Assembly (NCBI GenBank): GCA_032622095.1
Contig: CP136067.1
Span: 137,707,990-137,771,989 of the forward strand
Source of the DNA: Siphonodentalium dalli
Taxonomy: Eukaryota; Mollusca; Scaphopoda; Gadilida; Siphonodentaliidae
Direction of reading: 5' to 3'
Length of the DNA: 64,000 nucleotides
Notes under the pieces: model-generated
Seen by the model: the letters and a program-made list of their open reading frames with translations, nothing else
What the model was told of the DNA's origin: nothing
Databases searched by the model: none
Program-made: the position numbers and the translations under genes
Part shown: positions 32,701 to 35,739 of the stretch, in pieces
How the letters are laid out: every line of letters starts with the position of its first letter
Position numbering within the stretch: the first letter of the stretch is position 1

Positions 32701-33033
32701 ACTCCCATAGGGAGCCTCACATATATAAGAGAATACATTAAAGTATCAAATGTTCAGATAATAAGTTCAACAAGATTGTTGAACTTATTATCTGAACATT
32801 TCCCACCCATGAATACAATTCCTTTGGCACTTTCTATTGTCTGTCGTCTGCTCATGTTTCCTGAACATCCCTCCAGATGAATAATAGACCATTCCAATAT
32901 TTACTTTTATAGCTGAATGGGAGAATCCATTAATAAAGAAAGTGTTAATTACCTTCAAGGATTCTCTCTTGGACATCTTGGTTGGAGTGCATTGCAGTTT
33001 GTCAGAGACTGGACTGAACAGCTTACCTTCAGA
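2604..33033 (-). CDS. OSBPL8: ORP5/ORP8-class oxysterol-binding-protein-related protein, 14 internal exons (partial at both ends)
   Basis: Fourteen minus-strand exons join without a stop or phase conflict: 33033-32953, 28085-27897, 26233-26111, 23574-23490, 21368-21177, 19300-19146, 16330-16259, 10639-10527, 9554-9473, 8611-8513, 7721-7625, 6315-6217, 3954-3857 and 2729-2604 (537 codons). Order: basic linker, PH domain, acidic Ser/Asp/Glu linker, then the lipid-binding ORD with SHHPP. Vertebrate ORP5 and ORP8 are tail-anchored ER proteins at ER-plasma membrane contacts that exchange phosphatidylserine for PI4P through the ORD, with the PH domain contacting plasma-membrane phosphoinositides; I infer the same role here. 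Exon-by-exon similarity to ORP8 (about 890 residues in human) is unmistakable from memory. The end of the ORD, the C-terminal coil and the membrane anchor would lie left of position 1. ORP5 and ORP8 diverged in vertebrates, so the symbol means the shared ancestor. Confidence 0.93.
2807..3021. mobile_element. Family B1 TTAA element, partial
   Basis: TTAACTTTCCATGACTGGAG to CATCATGAGTGGGTTAA, holding one hairpin built on CATTCTCTTATATAAG; the first hairpin is lost. Confidence 0.8.
3022..3075 (+). repeat. Remnant 3' hairpin of a GGAC-tailed element
   Basis: GGACGGACC followed by ATAATATGTCCC, a T run, and GGGCATGTAAAAA: the terminal hairpin form seen at the other GGAC-tailed elements. Confidence 0.5.
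3251..3292 (+). repeat. Short telomere-like run
   Basis: ACCCTAACCTCTAACCCTAA and following bases resemble degenerate CCCTAA repeats, only about five units. Probably incidental. Confidence 0.35.
3330..3715 (+). mobile_element. Tandem-repeat, hairpin-ended element (H2)
   Basis: Units with GGGGAATAACTCCACC and GACAGACATCATAATCGCA-like blocks recur, then GATGGACGACGGATGG, then the end hairpin GTATACCACCCC ... GGGGGGGTATAATAA. Related to 34764-35360. Confidence 0.7.
3857..3954 (-). CDS. OSBPL8: ORP5/8 exon 13: ORD strands, with duplicated acceptor
   Basis: From the proximal acceptor (ending TTGATAG) it codes [19 protein letters not shown] then [13 protein letters not shown], matching ORP8 ILYGTMTLELGG and onward. 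Donor AAAG/GTTTGT, phase 1 in and 0 out. The same acceptor and first bases are repeated 57 nt upstream (exon start 4011). That site would add 19 in-frame residues, with no stop, between CK(G) and ILIGT. I take 3954 as the constitutive start because it gives the family length. Confidence 0.93.
3923..4036 (-). repeat. Tandem duplication of a 3' splice site (57 bp, two copies)
   Basis: The intron end (sense ATGTGGCTTTGTGTTGATAG) plus the first ~30 exon bases occurs twice in direct order, 57 bp apart, with exon starts at 4011 and 3954. The copies differ by one T/C change in the exon part (coding IFIG versus ILIG). 57 is a multiple of three and the intervening sequence is open, so both acceptors preserve the frame. 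Confidence 0.9.
4757..5697 (+). pseudogene. Decayed Cys-rich gene carried by the transposon
   Basis: Open pieces at 4757-4969, 4936-5280 and 5416-5697 lie in different frames and read as one protein. They contain [17 protein letters not shown], then KCTEC, then [13 protein letters not shown] with CHPQCKTC and a Lys/Arg-rich C-terminus. CxxC pairs suggest zinc binding. Similar Cys-rich uncharacterised proteins recur in invertebrate genomes, as far as I recall; I cannot name a family. Frame breaks lie near 4940-4960 and 5390-5420, and a short insertion at 5258-5328 breaks it between KCTEC and the following DKSRLL. I see no intron boundaries. Confidence 0.6.
5246..5340 (+). mobile_element. ~71-bp insertion flanked by 12-bp direct repeats
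   Basis: TGCACTGAATGT occurs at 5246-5257 and 5328-5339, bounding GC-rich sequence (ending CACCTCTCCTTAATCCC). Removing the insert and one repeat restores the frame across KCTEC, so it entered a working or recently working gene. The 12-bp duplication suggests target-primed insertion of a small RNA-derived piece. The source is unknown to me. Confidence 0.65.
6217..6315 (-). CDS. OSBPL8: ORP5/8 exon 12: ORD core strands
   Basis: Codes [20 protein letters not shown] then [12 protein letters not shown], matching ORP8 GNSLSAILEGEARLTFLNRG and the MPYAHCKG motif. ILEGEARL is replaced by IPNGTGKL, an unusual change at a conserved turn. Acceptor TTTTTTAG, donor AAAG/GTACTG, phase 1 at both ends. The intron downstream holds the 1841-bp transposon at 4270-6110. 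Confidence 0.94.
6860..6915 (+). repeat. G-rich low-complexity tract
   Basis: Two runs of G (nine or more each) separated by TGT: a potential G-quadruplex and a likely sequencing trouble spot. No gene. Confidence 0.6.
7020..7575 (+). mobile_element. Hairpin-ended ATAACTC element (H3)
   Basis: Blocks GGGCCATCACTCTGG and GGGCCATAACTCTGG recur, then GACAGACGGACGGACAAAGG, then a terminal hairpin CGCCCCGAATC ... GGGGGCATAATAAT. Ends about 50 nt from the exon 11 donor. Confidence 0.65.
7625..7721 (-). CDS. OSBPL8: ORP5/8 exon 11: ORD, HHPP signature
   Basis: Begins [19 protein letters not shown]. With the end of exon 10 it forms EQISHHPP, the OSBP family fingerprint (EQVSHHPP). The two His bind the 4-phosphate of PI4P in ORP structures and both are present. 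Acceptor TTTTACAG, donor TATG/GTGAGT, phase 0 in and 1 out. Confidence 0.97.
8254..8440. mobile_element. Family I TTAA element (partial)
   Basis: AACACTTTCTATACTAAATA at left and GGTATAGAAAGTGTTAA at right; the internal body has CCATTCCAATGTATAC and TATAACTGAATGGG as in other copies. TTAA at 8437-8440 lies 73 nt from the exon 10 donor. Confidence 0.75.
8513..8611 (-). CDS. OSBPL8: ORP5/8 exon 10: ORD, KPYNP PI4P-binding segment
   Basis: 33 codons: [18 protein letters not shown] then [15 protein letters not shown]. The KPYNPxxGE motif is an ORP hallmark, and in solved ORDs its Lys takes part in PI4P headgroup binding. Acceptor TTCCAG, donor CAG/GTGGGT, phase 0. The vertebrate ILGETFRC is IIGEHFRC here. 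Confidence 0.96.
8940..9175. repeat. Diverged repeat P (copy 1)
   Basis: Shares GTCGAGGTTTTGGATCATG, GTAATAAATAGAAT and CCCCAGTTTATAGCAGAA with 34060-34320. Non-coding, about 80 percent alike by eye. Confidence 0.7.
9300..9405 (+). repeat. GGAC-tailed hairpin end (H4)
   Basis: GTCGGACGGTCGGACAATGG, then TACCCCTCCCC ... GTGGGGTTATAG, the same terminal layout as the larger elements. Confidence 0.55.
9473..9554 (-). CDS. OSBPL8: ORP5/8 exon 9: [14 protein letters not shown] segment
   Basis: Completes the split Glu, then [19 protein letters not shown] and SGFYKKPK, the conserved ORP segment that leads into GLKKPYNP. Acceptor CAACAG, donor AAAG/GTAACT, phase 2 in and 0 out. Confidence 0.95.
9690..10060 (+). 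mobile_element. Tandem-repeat GGAC element (H5)
   Basis: Two units of CCCTCATAGTAGTGAACATC with TTCATTGAGATCC and GACATGAACAGACATCGG, then a GACAGACAGACAGG tail. Same family as 53060-53560. Confidence 0.75.
10269..10508. mobile_element. Family B2 TTAA element
   Basis: Ends TTAACCCTTTGAGTGCCAGG and its inverse, with GGCCGATCTCATCGGCC inside the left end, an A-rich middle, and the CCAATGCATTCTCTTATA hairpin. 240 bp. Its right TTAA lies 19 nt into the intron after exon 8. Confidence 0.9.
10527..10639 (-). CDS. OSBPL8: ORP5/8 exon 8: ORD start (lid region)
   Basis: Codes [20 protein letters not shown] then [17 protein letters not shown] plus two bases. This is the ORD lid and first helix, nearly identical to ORP8; the Leu-rich lid covers the bound lipid in this family. 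Acceptor ATTTCAG, donor AAGGA/GTATGT, phase 0 in and 2 out. A B2 element ends 19 nt into the next intron. Confidence 0.96.
10795..10960 (+). repeat. Hairpin-ended ATAACTC fragment (H6)
   Basis: TCATAACTCTGGCAAAGGGC units, GAAGGACGGACAGAGG, then ATATACCCCCGAATCC. Closest to 7020-7575. Confidence 0.6.
11226..11387. mobile_element. Family I element, 3' part
   Basis: AACTTATTATCTGAACATTT ... GTAAAGAAAGGGTTAA. Its right TTAA (11384-11387) is also the left TTAA of the family E element that follows. Confidence 0.8.
11516..11853. repeat. Secondary inverted repeat at the left end of the 4.5-kb element
   Basis: ATACAATATTTTCCTAAATA ... and its reverse complement at 11792-11853 enclose about 210 bp. 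It may be a short foldback derivative of the same element inserted in its own end. Confidence 0.65.
11985..12055 (+). repeat. TA/CA microsatellite
   Basis: Imperfect ATATAC, ATGTAT and TATATA runs. No gene. Confidence 0.8.
12056..13099. other. Interior of the 4.5-kb element, no gene recognised
   Basis: Open frames of up to 150 codons exist (12181-12459 plus; 12700-13152 minus) but match no family I know and lack splice or start context. 12850-12885 holds a piece resembling inverted family E (TCGAGATGTAAATATTTAC). Confidence 0.45.
13100..13160 (-). repeat. tRNA-like segment, probable SINE head
   Basis: The minus strand reads GCTGGGTGGTTATGCCATC, GGACTGCACACTTGG, CGACCTGGGTTCGACCATCC. Spacing of the A-box-like part and the B box GGTTCGACC fits a tRNA gene, but the acceptor stem does not pair, so it is a tRNA-derived repeat, not a functional tRNA. 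Confidence 0.5.
13265..13510. repeat. Element-internal repeat, unit 1
   Basis: Contains GGTTCGATGGGTAGCCCC, AACCCGCGACCTGTTTGG and GAGTGCTAATTACGCCAAT, shared with 14400-14605 and 14925-15110. Its end CTTGGAACCCTCGAAAC also recurs near 15075. Confidence 0.8.
13670..13905. repeat. Two-copy ~70-bp direct repeat inside the 4.5-kb element
   Basis: GGAATGTCGAAAGCCC ... GCTCGATCTGATCCTGAT at 13690 matches GGAATGTCCAGATCC ... GCTCGACCGATCCCGAT at 13838. Non-coding as far as can be seen. Confidence 0.55.
14400..14605. repeat. Element-internal repeat, unit 2
   Basis: GGTTCAATGGGTAGCCCC, AACCCGCGCCCTGTTTGG and CCGAGTGCTAATTACGCC, as in units 1 and 3. Confidence 0.8.
14925..15110. repeat. Element-internal repeat, unit 3
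   Basis: GGTTCGATGGGTAGCCCC, AACCCGCGTCCTGTGTGG, GAGTGCTAATTACGCCAAT, then TTCTTGGGACCTCGAAACG. Confidence 0.8.
15111..15850. other. Interior of the 4.5-kb element, no gene recognised
   Basis: Short open frames only. 15200-15250 (CCATGCTGTGCCAACCAAGG) could be a worn Cys-containing coding start, but nothing follows it in frame. Confidence 0.4.
16259..16330 (-). CDS. OSBPL8: ORP5/8 exon 7: linker into the ORD
   Basis: 24 codons, [19 protein letters not shown] then SLVKQ, matching ORP8 SEENKSLIWTLLKQ that precedes the ORD. Acceptor CTTTTAG, donor CAG/GTATGT, phase 0 at both ends. A family E element ends with TTAA 19 nt into the downstream intron. Confidence 0.93.
16385..16580 (+). repeat. Hairpin-ended ATAACTC fragment (H7)
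   Basis: GGGCAATAACTCTGGTAAAA, GGAAACCAAAAGCGAACAAG, then ATACGTCCCATTTATAACGG and GAGTATAAAAA. Confidence 0.6.
16725..17550. mobile_element. Foldback element with ~55-bp inverted ends, holding a MITE A
   Basis: ATAGCCAGGTTCAGCCAC with AGTACATGTAACTTGTAAC at 16727-16780 is inverted at 17492-17550. MITE A (16990-17202) is nested in it. Confidence 0.65.
16990..17202. mobile_element. MITE A, full length
   Basis: 213-bp palindrome. Arms run CAGTAATGCTCTAAGTAATC to GGAAAGCTCTC and back. TA on both sides. Confidence 0.95.
17844..18331. mobile_element. hAT-like MITE, CAGGGTTCGTAC ends
   Basis: CAGGGTTCGTACACC ... GTACGAACCCTG inverted ends. Flanks CTGAAC / TGAACG share six bases. The interior repeats TTCCAGTATA many times near both ends. 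488 bp, non-coding. Confidence 0.7.
18563..18834. mobile_element. Family B1 TTAA element
   Basis: TTAACTGTTTCATGATGGG to CAGTCATGGAAGGTCCC, with two hairpins built on CATTCTCTAATATATATGAG-type arms. TTAA at both ends. Confidence 0.85.
18905..19065. repeat. Imperfect palindrome, GC-rich
   Basis: TTGCCGTTCGGCCGTGGTGT is answered by ACACCGCGGCCTAACGGCAA, inside wider imperfect inverted flanks. Unclassified short element. Confidence 0.5.
19146..19300 (-). CDS. OSBPL8: ORP5/8 exon 6: acidic linker between PH domain and ORD
   Basis: 155 nt coding 51 residues after the split Gly: [19 protein letters not shown] then [19 protein letters not shown] and so on, strongly acidic as in the ORP8 linker. 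Acceptor TTAACCAG, donor CAG/GTACTA, phase 1 in and 0 out. Sequence is poorly conserved; the call rests on position, composition and phase continuity. Confidence 0.82.
19383..19594. mobile_element. MITE A, full length
   Basis: 212 bp with TA flanks. Arms differ at a few sites (GCAAACAGCC in place of GCAACAAGCC). Confidence 0.95.
19894..20308. mobile_element. TA-flanked MITE with TGTGACCCG ends
   Basis: TGTGACCCGTCATATCAAAA ... GACTTATGACTGG ... GGCGGGTCACA: ~35-bp inverted ends and TA on each side, fitting Tc1/mariner-type insertion. No coding. Confidence 0.8.
20309..21176. other. Intron sequence without recognised features
   Basis: C-run at 20338-20347 and AT-rich sequence. Open frames on the minus strand near 20450-20700 look like chance. 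Confidence 0.5.
21177..21368 (-). CDS. OSBPL8: ORP5/8 exon 5: PH C-terminal helix and start of the acidic linker
   Basis: Opens with [20 protein letters not shown], the C-terminal PH helix, then a less conserved Asn/Ser/Glu-rich linker ending [12 protein letters not shown]. 192 nt, phase 1 at both ends, acceptor CTTCAG after a T-rich tract, donor GAAG/GTATGG. The linker is expected to be unstructured, and little else can be read from it. Confidence 0.93.
21454..21887 (-). mobile_element. Family J TTAA element (copy 1)
   Basis: TTAAAGATGCATAATCC ... ATCGGATTCAGTACCTTTAA, 434 bp, matching 44481-44916 in inverted order (GAGTGATCAGATATCAAT, GACGGTCTCGGAC). Confidence 0.8.
21890..22035 (+). repeat. 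Degenerate 23-27-bp tandem repeat
   Basis: About six units of CAAGATAGCTAAGTTGATTAAT with variation. Confidence 0.8.
22036..23354. other. Intron sequence without recognised gene
   Basis: Includes a TA run near 22130. 22930-22962 is an inverted match to the family J segment GGTCTCGGACC at 21636-21660. Nothing exon-like with splice sites was found. Confidence 0.45.
23355..23480. mobile_element. Family I element, 3' part, touching the exon 4 donor
   Basis: GAACTTATTATCTGATAATT ... GAGTATTTAGTATAGAAAGG GTTAA, with the last ~45 bp duplicated. The final TTAA pair (23477-23484) covers intron bases +6 to +13 after exon 4. Confidence 0.75.
23490..23574 (-). CDS. OSBPL8: ORP5/8 exon 4: PH domain, GPKGE segment
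   Basis: Codes 28 full codons plus one base: [18 protein letters not shown] then [10 protein letters not shown]. This is the ORP8 GPKGEAVGSITQPLPSSYLI segment. Acceptor TTTTGCAG, donor GATG/GTGAGT, phase 0 in and phase 1 out. A family I element ends with TTAA at intron positions about +6 to +13. Confidence 0.95.
23689..24062. mobile_element. hAT-like MITE, CAGGGGCG ends, 8-bp duplication
   Basis: CAGGGGCGCGGAAGC ... CTTCCGGCGCCCCTG, flanked by GTTATCTC at 23681-23688 and 24063-24070. 374 bp with a G/C-rich pair GGGCAGGGGGGGGCAG / CTGCCCCCCTCTTCC. Confidence 0.9.
24071..25369. other. Intron sequence without recognised gene
   Basis: No exon with consistent phase or family similarity. Open frames near 24505-24822 are short and lack context. 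Confidence 0.45.
25370..25445. mobile_element. Family I core fragment
   Basis: AATGTTCAGATAATATGTTC and AACTTATTATCTGAACATTT form the family's internal inverted pair. Confidence 0.65.
25446..25676. mobile_element. Family B1 element, left end lost
   Basis: Two hairpins (GGCATTCCCTTATATATGCG and CTATTATCATATATACGAGG) and the right end CAGTCATGGAAGGGTTAA. Confidence 0.8.
25702..25914. mobile_element. MITE A, full length
   Basis: 213 bp. Outer part varies (GTAATTGACCACTTAACC), with compensating changes in the other arm (GGTTAAGTGGTCAATTAC), so the arms stay complementary. Confidence 0.93.
26013..26149 (-). repeat. Triplicated exon end plus 5' splice site
   Basis: A 46/47-bp unit holding the last bases of exon 3 (coding ...LDQSIWATK) and its GTAGGT donor occurs three times head to tail, starting at 26013, 26060 and 26106 on the plus strand. 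Each copy keeps a usable AG/GTAGG donor. Using the middle donor would add 46 nt and break the frame. Reading through to the last meets a TAA in the exon frame shortly after the second donor. Copies 1 and 2 differ by several substitutions, so this is not a fresh assembly duplicate. Confidence 0.9.
26111..26233 (-). CDS. OSBPL8: ORP5/8 exon 3: middle of the PH domain
   Basis: Codes 41 residues, including [19 protein letters not shown] and [16 protein letters not shown], closely matching ORP8. Acceptor CTTTCAG, donor CCAAG/GTAGGT, phase 0. The 3' end of the exon with its donor is present three times in tandem toward lower coordinates (units at about 26106, 26060 and 26013); only the first copy keeps the frame into exon 4. 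Confidence 0.95.
26556..26768. mobile_element. MITE A, full length
   Basis: CAGTAATGCTCTAATTAATC ... GAGCATTACTG. 213 bp, TA flanks, near-perfect palindrome. Confidence 0.95.
27260..27505. mobile_element. Family B2 TTAA element
   Basis: TTAACCCTTTGAGTGCCAGG ... GGCCCCTGGTACTCAAAGGG TTAA, in inverse order to 10269-10508 with the same hairpin. Shares its right TTAA (27502-27505) with the next B1. Confidence 0.9.
27502..27844. mobile_element. Family B1 TTAA element, three hairpins
   Basis: TTAACCCTTCCATGACTGG to CATCATGAAAGGGTTAA, 343 bp, with three CATTCTCTTATATATGCGAG-type hairpins in a row instead of two. The right TTAA is 53 nt from the exon 2 donor. Confidence 0.9.
27897..28085 (-). CDS. 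OSBPL8: ORP5/8 exon 2: start of the PH domain
   Basis: Codes 63 residues from [18 protein letters not shown] to VVYKSPKQK. It contains the first PH strands, with [20 protein letters not shown], nearly the vertebrate sequence. Acceptor TTGTAG, donor AAAAG/GTGGGT, phase 0 at both ends. The Lys/Arg-rich start is the polybasic stretch that in ORP5/8 helps the PH domain contact acidic membranes (family knowledge). A B1 element begins 53 nt into the following intron. Confidence 0.95.
28086..29030. other. Intron sequence without recognised features
   Basis: AT-rich, no repeat copies or exon candidates that I can support. Confidence 0.5.
29031..29482. mobile_element. Family B2 TTAA element, long form
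   Basis: TTAACCCTTTCAGTGCCAGG ... CTGACACTGAAAGGGTTAA, 452 bp. The usual B2 plus ~210 bp inserted after GGCCGATCTCATCGGCCC (29070-29275). Shares its right TTAA with family K. Confidence 0.88.
29479..30110. mobile_element. Family K TTAA element
   Basis: TTAAAGGGATGGGCGACC ... GGCTGTCCGTATCTTTAA, 632 bp; related to 46520-47047. Confidence 0.75.
29975..30290. repeat. ~180-bp tandem duplication at the right end of family K
   Basis: ATATTTATGATTG, ATAAGAACAACATCTGTC and TTTTAGCAGATGTGACTA appear at 29981-30110 and again from 30166, with substitutions. Confidence 0.8.
30289..31316 (+). mobile_element. hAT-type element, 8-bp duplication, carries a BED-type finger
   Basis: TAGGGTCCTGCGAAT and inverted ATTCGCAGGACCCTA ends, flanked by CCGTACCG at 30281-30288 and 31317-31324. 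1028 bp, inserted in the duplicated family K end. hAT transposons make 8-bp duplications and their transposases often start with a BED zinc finger, which is what the internal frame encodes. Confidence 0.88.
30684..31010 (+). pseudogene. BED-type zinc-finger reading frame within the hAT element
   Basis: The frame contains [20 protein letters not shown] then [11 protein letters not shown]: Cx2C ... Hx4H with the Thr-x-x-Leu-x-x-His spacing of BED fingers. No RNase-H-like transposase domain follows, so this is an internally deleted hAT. Residues before ~50 are probably not coding; an AG at GCTGCAG (30855) could be an acceptor. Confidence 0.65.
31325..31814. other. Intron sequence without recognised gene
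   Basis: Continues the broken duplicate of the family K end (GTTCGATCATCTGATTATTT), then unique AT-rich sequence. Confidence 0.5.
31815..31930. repeat. Imperfect palindrome, ~115 bp
   Basis: ACAGAACACAACTTGCATCA ... GATGTGCGTTGTGTTCTGT, with inner arms TCTTTTATCGAA / TTCGATAAAAGA and GATGCGGACGGC / GCCATCCGC. Could fold as one long hairpin. Confidence 0.8.
32000..32257. mobile_element. Family C element, partial
   Basis: CTGTCATTTGCAAAATGAGG palindrome plus the central spacer (GCATAATCGAGGTTCCCAAT). Right palindrome missing. Confidence 0.8.
32382..32549. mobile_element. MITE A, centre-deleted
   Basis: Outer arms intact; the tip is lost on one side (GATTTAGTCCTTTCCGATG junction). TA flanks. 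Confidence 0.9.
32628..32735. mobile_element. Family B1 element, fragment
   Basis: ACCCTACCATGCATGACTG with one hairpin (AATGCATTCTCTTATATATG). Confidence 0.7.
32745..32948. mobile_element. Family I element, ending inside the exon 1 donor
   Basis: GTTCAGATAATAAGTTCAAC inverted core and right end TAAAGAAAGTGTTAA. Its TTAA (32945-32948) occupies intron bases +5 to +8 after the exon ending at 32953. Confidence 0.8.
32953..33033 (-). CDS. OSBPL8: ORP5/8 exon 1 of those seen: linker before the PH domain
   Basis: Codes 27 residues, [14 protein letters not shown] then [13 protein letters not shown]. The final KMSKRESLK matches the Lys-rich KKESLK stretch just before the ORP8 PH domain. Acceptor is TTTCAG after a pyrimidine-rich run, donor is AAG/GTAATT, phase 0 at both ends. 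The donor lacks G at +5, and intron bases +5 to +8 are the TTAA end of a family I element. The coding exon upstream of this one was not identified with confidence. Confidence 0.8.
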
Positions 33034-34059
33034 CTGAAATGAAAAAGAAAAAATCATGAGATTCAAAAGCAAAACCAGCACCGCCACAGTGGCATAATAT
33101 TCCCATTGGCTTGTTTCAAATTGCTTTTCAGAAAGTTTACATACCTTGGCGGTATCGGCCGAAAACGAATAAAAAAAATCATTGAACAAATCCTCAATTC
33201 AAGCACATCTTGTATTTTGGCGAATCAGCCACATAACAGTTTGGTGGTACTCAACCAAGCCTAACTGCAGTTATCAACAGGAAACCAAAAAAGTTCTAAC
33301 TTCACAGTTGAAATATGTCTGTAACTCTGGTAACAATGGGTGAACGGATCCCAAAATCTACCTCGACCTGTAAGCGTGCAGGCTTCTTCCAAATTATGCC
33401 ACATCGCTTCGATTGGACCCTGTTATCTTGAGGCTACGAACAGCGAGTTCTGATTGGTCCCGCAGTTTAAGAAACAGAAAGCATATGACAGTAATCAGAC
33501 CCTGGACTATTTATATGTGGGTCTGAGTTAACTTAGCCTGGAAAATATCTAGGTTATGTATCTTTCAACAAAGGAAACCCATTGCGCTCAGTAATAACTT
33601 CATTAAAACAGTAGTTTTGCATATTATTATACCAGTCATGCTGAAACAATATCGCGATAATTTAATTGACAACCATTTACACGATATTACTCATCAAACA
33701 CTATATTGTATTGATCTGTTATAGCTAGATATCAGCTGTTTATCTGATTAGCAGCCATCATGACATCCTTAATCCAGTTTCATTACGTTATTGATTTATA
33801 GATATTGCATATATTCAAACAATAGGTCAATTAGTCCCCTTTTTAGTTCGGTCAACACAGCCAAACCTATTATACAATGTTAAAGTGATATTATGTACTT
33901 ATTGACCTTCATAGTACACCATATGTTATAAACAGATGAAATAAATACTATATATGCCAAATATTAACCATGAAAGAAAATACTCCAAAAATACTCCAAA
34001 AATTTCATACATTCGTCCCGGTAAATCAGTAATCAAGTAGCGTCCAATTCATAACATAA
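33034..34059. other. Upstream intron or 5' region without recognised gene
   Basis: 33300-33380 resembles a worn ATAACTC-type fragment (GTAACTCTGGTAACAATGGG). Otherwise nothing. No upstream ORP exon was found here. Confidence 0.45.
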
Positions 34060-34320
34060 CGGGCAAACAAAGCATAGTTACGTGAAACGTCTTCGCAGGC
34101 ATTATAGAAGTGGATGTTAGTTTGACGTCTCATTATGTTGATTTAAGTATGTTTTATCGAGGTTTTGGATCATGTAATAAATAGAATATACAAACCATCC
34201 CCAGTTTATAGCAGAATTTACAAGACTTGTCCAGTTTAATACTCAGGTCTAATTTACTGAATTTGTTTTGTAAATTCCTCTATAAACTCGGGACTCGTTG
34301 TAGAGCCTCTATATATTACA
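34060..34320. repeat. Diverged repeat P (copy 2)
   Basis: ATCGAGGTTTTGGATCATGT, ACCATCCCCAGTTTATAGC; see 8940-9175. Confidence 0.7.
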
Positions 34321-34544
34321 TCACTGAGAAACTCAGACTTTGAGTTCAAATACTTTAGAACTGGTGCAAATCAATCAAGTATCTTTTCATTGATTTCTCT
34401 CAATACCTAATACTATGTTCTTATTGGATCGATACGACCATTGTTACAGTAGAGAGATTTATGTTAGACGGGGTAAAATGTCACCCTAATGATGGATAAG
34501 GCAGCAATCTATTGCAAGCTGAATGTTCACAGAACTTCACATTT

Positions 34545-34763
34545 TTAACCCTTTACCCAACAGAAGGGCCCTGTGCCAATGCATTCTTTTATATATGCGA
34601 GTCGACCATAGGTCGCCTCGCATATATAAGAGAATGCATTGGCTTAACACATTAAAAATTATAAAATTGTTAAAGAATGTAAGAAAAAATGGTAAAAAGA
34701 GTTAAAAAAAAGATTTTTTTTAGGCCAATGCATTCTCTTATATATGCGAGGCGACCTATGGTC
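34545..34763. mobile_element. Family B3 element, right part lost
   Basis: TTAACCCTTTACCCAACAG, first hairpin, A-rich spacer, then the second hairpin broken after CGACCTATGGTC by element H8. Confidence 0.85.
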
Positions 34764-35360
34764 TAAGTCGAAAAAGGGGAATAACTCCACACAAAAAATG
34801 TCGGACAGACATCATAATCGCAGGTGCACATGTTCCCATGGTACTAAATAGCAGTGCCAAGATTAAAAAACATTGACCGAAAAATGTAGGAATAAAAGCT
34901 CGGACAAAATTATGCATGTTGCAAAAAAAGTTTCTAAGTTGAAAAAGGGGGATAACTCCACCAAAAAATGTCGGACAGACGTCATAATCGCAGGTGCACA
35001 AGTTCCCATGGTACTAAATATCTGTGCAACGTTTTAAAAAAATTTACCAAAAAATGTAGGAATAAAAGCTCGGACAATAGTATACATGTTGCGAAAAGTT
35101 TCTAAGTCGAAAAAGGGGGGATAACTCCACCAAAAAAAGTCTGACAGACGTCATAATCGCAGGTGCACAGGTTTCCATGGTGGTTGATGTCTGTGCCAAG
35201 TTTCACGGAAATTGATCAAAAAACGACTGAGAAAAACTCCGGACAAATTTGTGTCCACGGACGGATGGACGATGGACGATGGACGGACGGCTCGACGGAC
35301 GGACGGACAAGCTGACTCCAGTATACCCCCCCCTAACTTCGTTGCGGGGGGTATAACTAA
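34764..35360 (+). mobile_element. Tandem-repeat hairpin-ended element (H8)
   Basis: ~170-bp units start at about 34768, 34938 and 35108 (GAAAAAGGGGGATAACTCC, GACGTCATAATCGCAGGTGC). GGACGGATGG-type tail, then GTATACCCCCCCC ... GGGGGGTATAACTAA hairpin. Confidence 0.85.
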
Positions 35361-35388
35361 TGATGTGAAACTCAATACAGGCGATATA

Positions 35389-35538
35389 CAGTAATGCTCT
35401 AAGTAATCGACTTCTTAACCACATCAGAATTATGGGTAACTTTTCAGGAATGGCAACAAGCCATATTTCCGACTAAATCCTGAAAAGTTACCCATAATTC
35501 TGCTGTGGTTAAGAAGTTGATTACTTAGAGCATTACTG
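35389..35538. mobile_element. MITE A, centre-deleted
   Basis: CAGTAATGCTCTAAGTAATC with left arm cut at TTTTCAGG; TA flanks. Confidence 0.9.
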
Positions 35539-35739
35539 TATCCATAATTTAGTATACTCATCGCAATACAGGAGACATCATCTTCGAGTTTTATATCAGT
35601 CAACGATATTCATGACTGATTATTCTTTCGCATCTAGTTGTATTTATAACTATTTCTAAATTTCTTCGATGCTTTAAGTTCTAACTTTCTAATAGTATTC
35701 TTTTCGGTAGGATCATGGTATAAACAAAATACACACTTC

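Noticed and set aside
33034-34060. Promoter of the ORP gene just upstream of the first recognised exon
   Set aside because: The exon at 33033 begins with an acceptor, so it is internal. No TATA or CpG-rich start region is recognisable.
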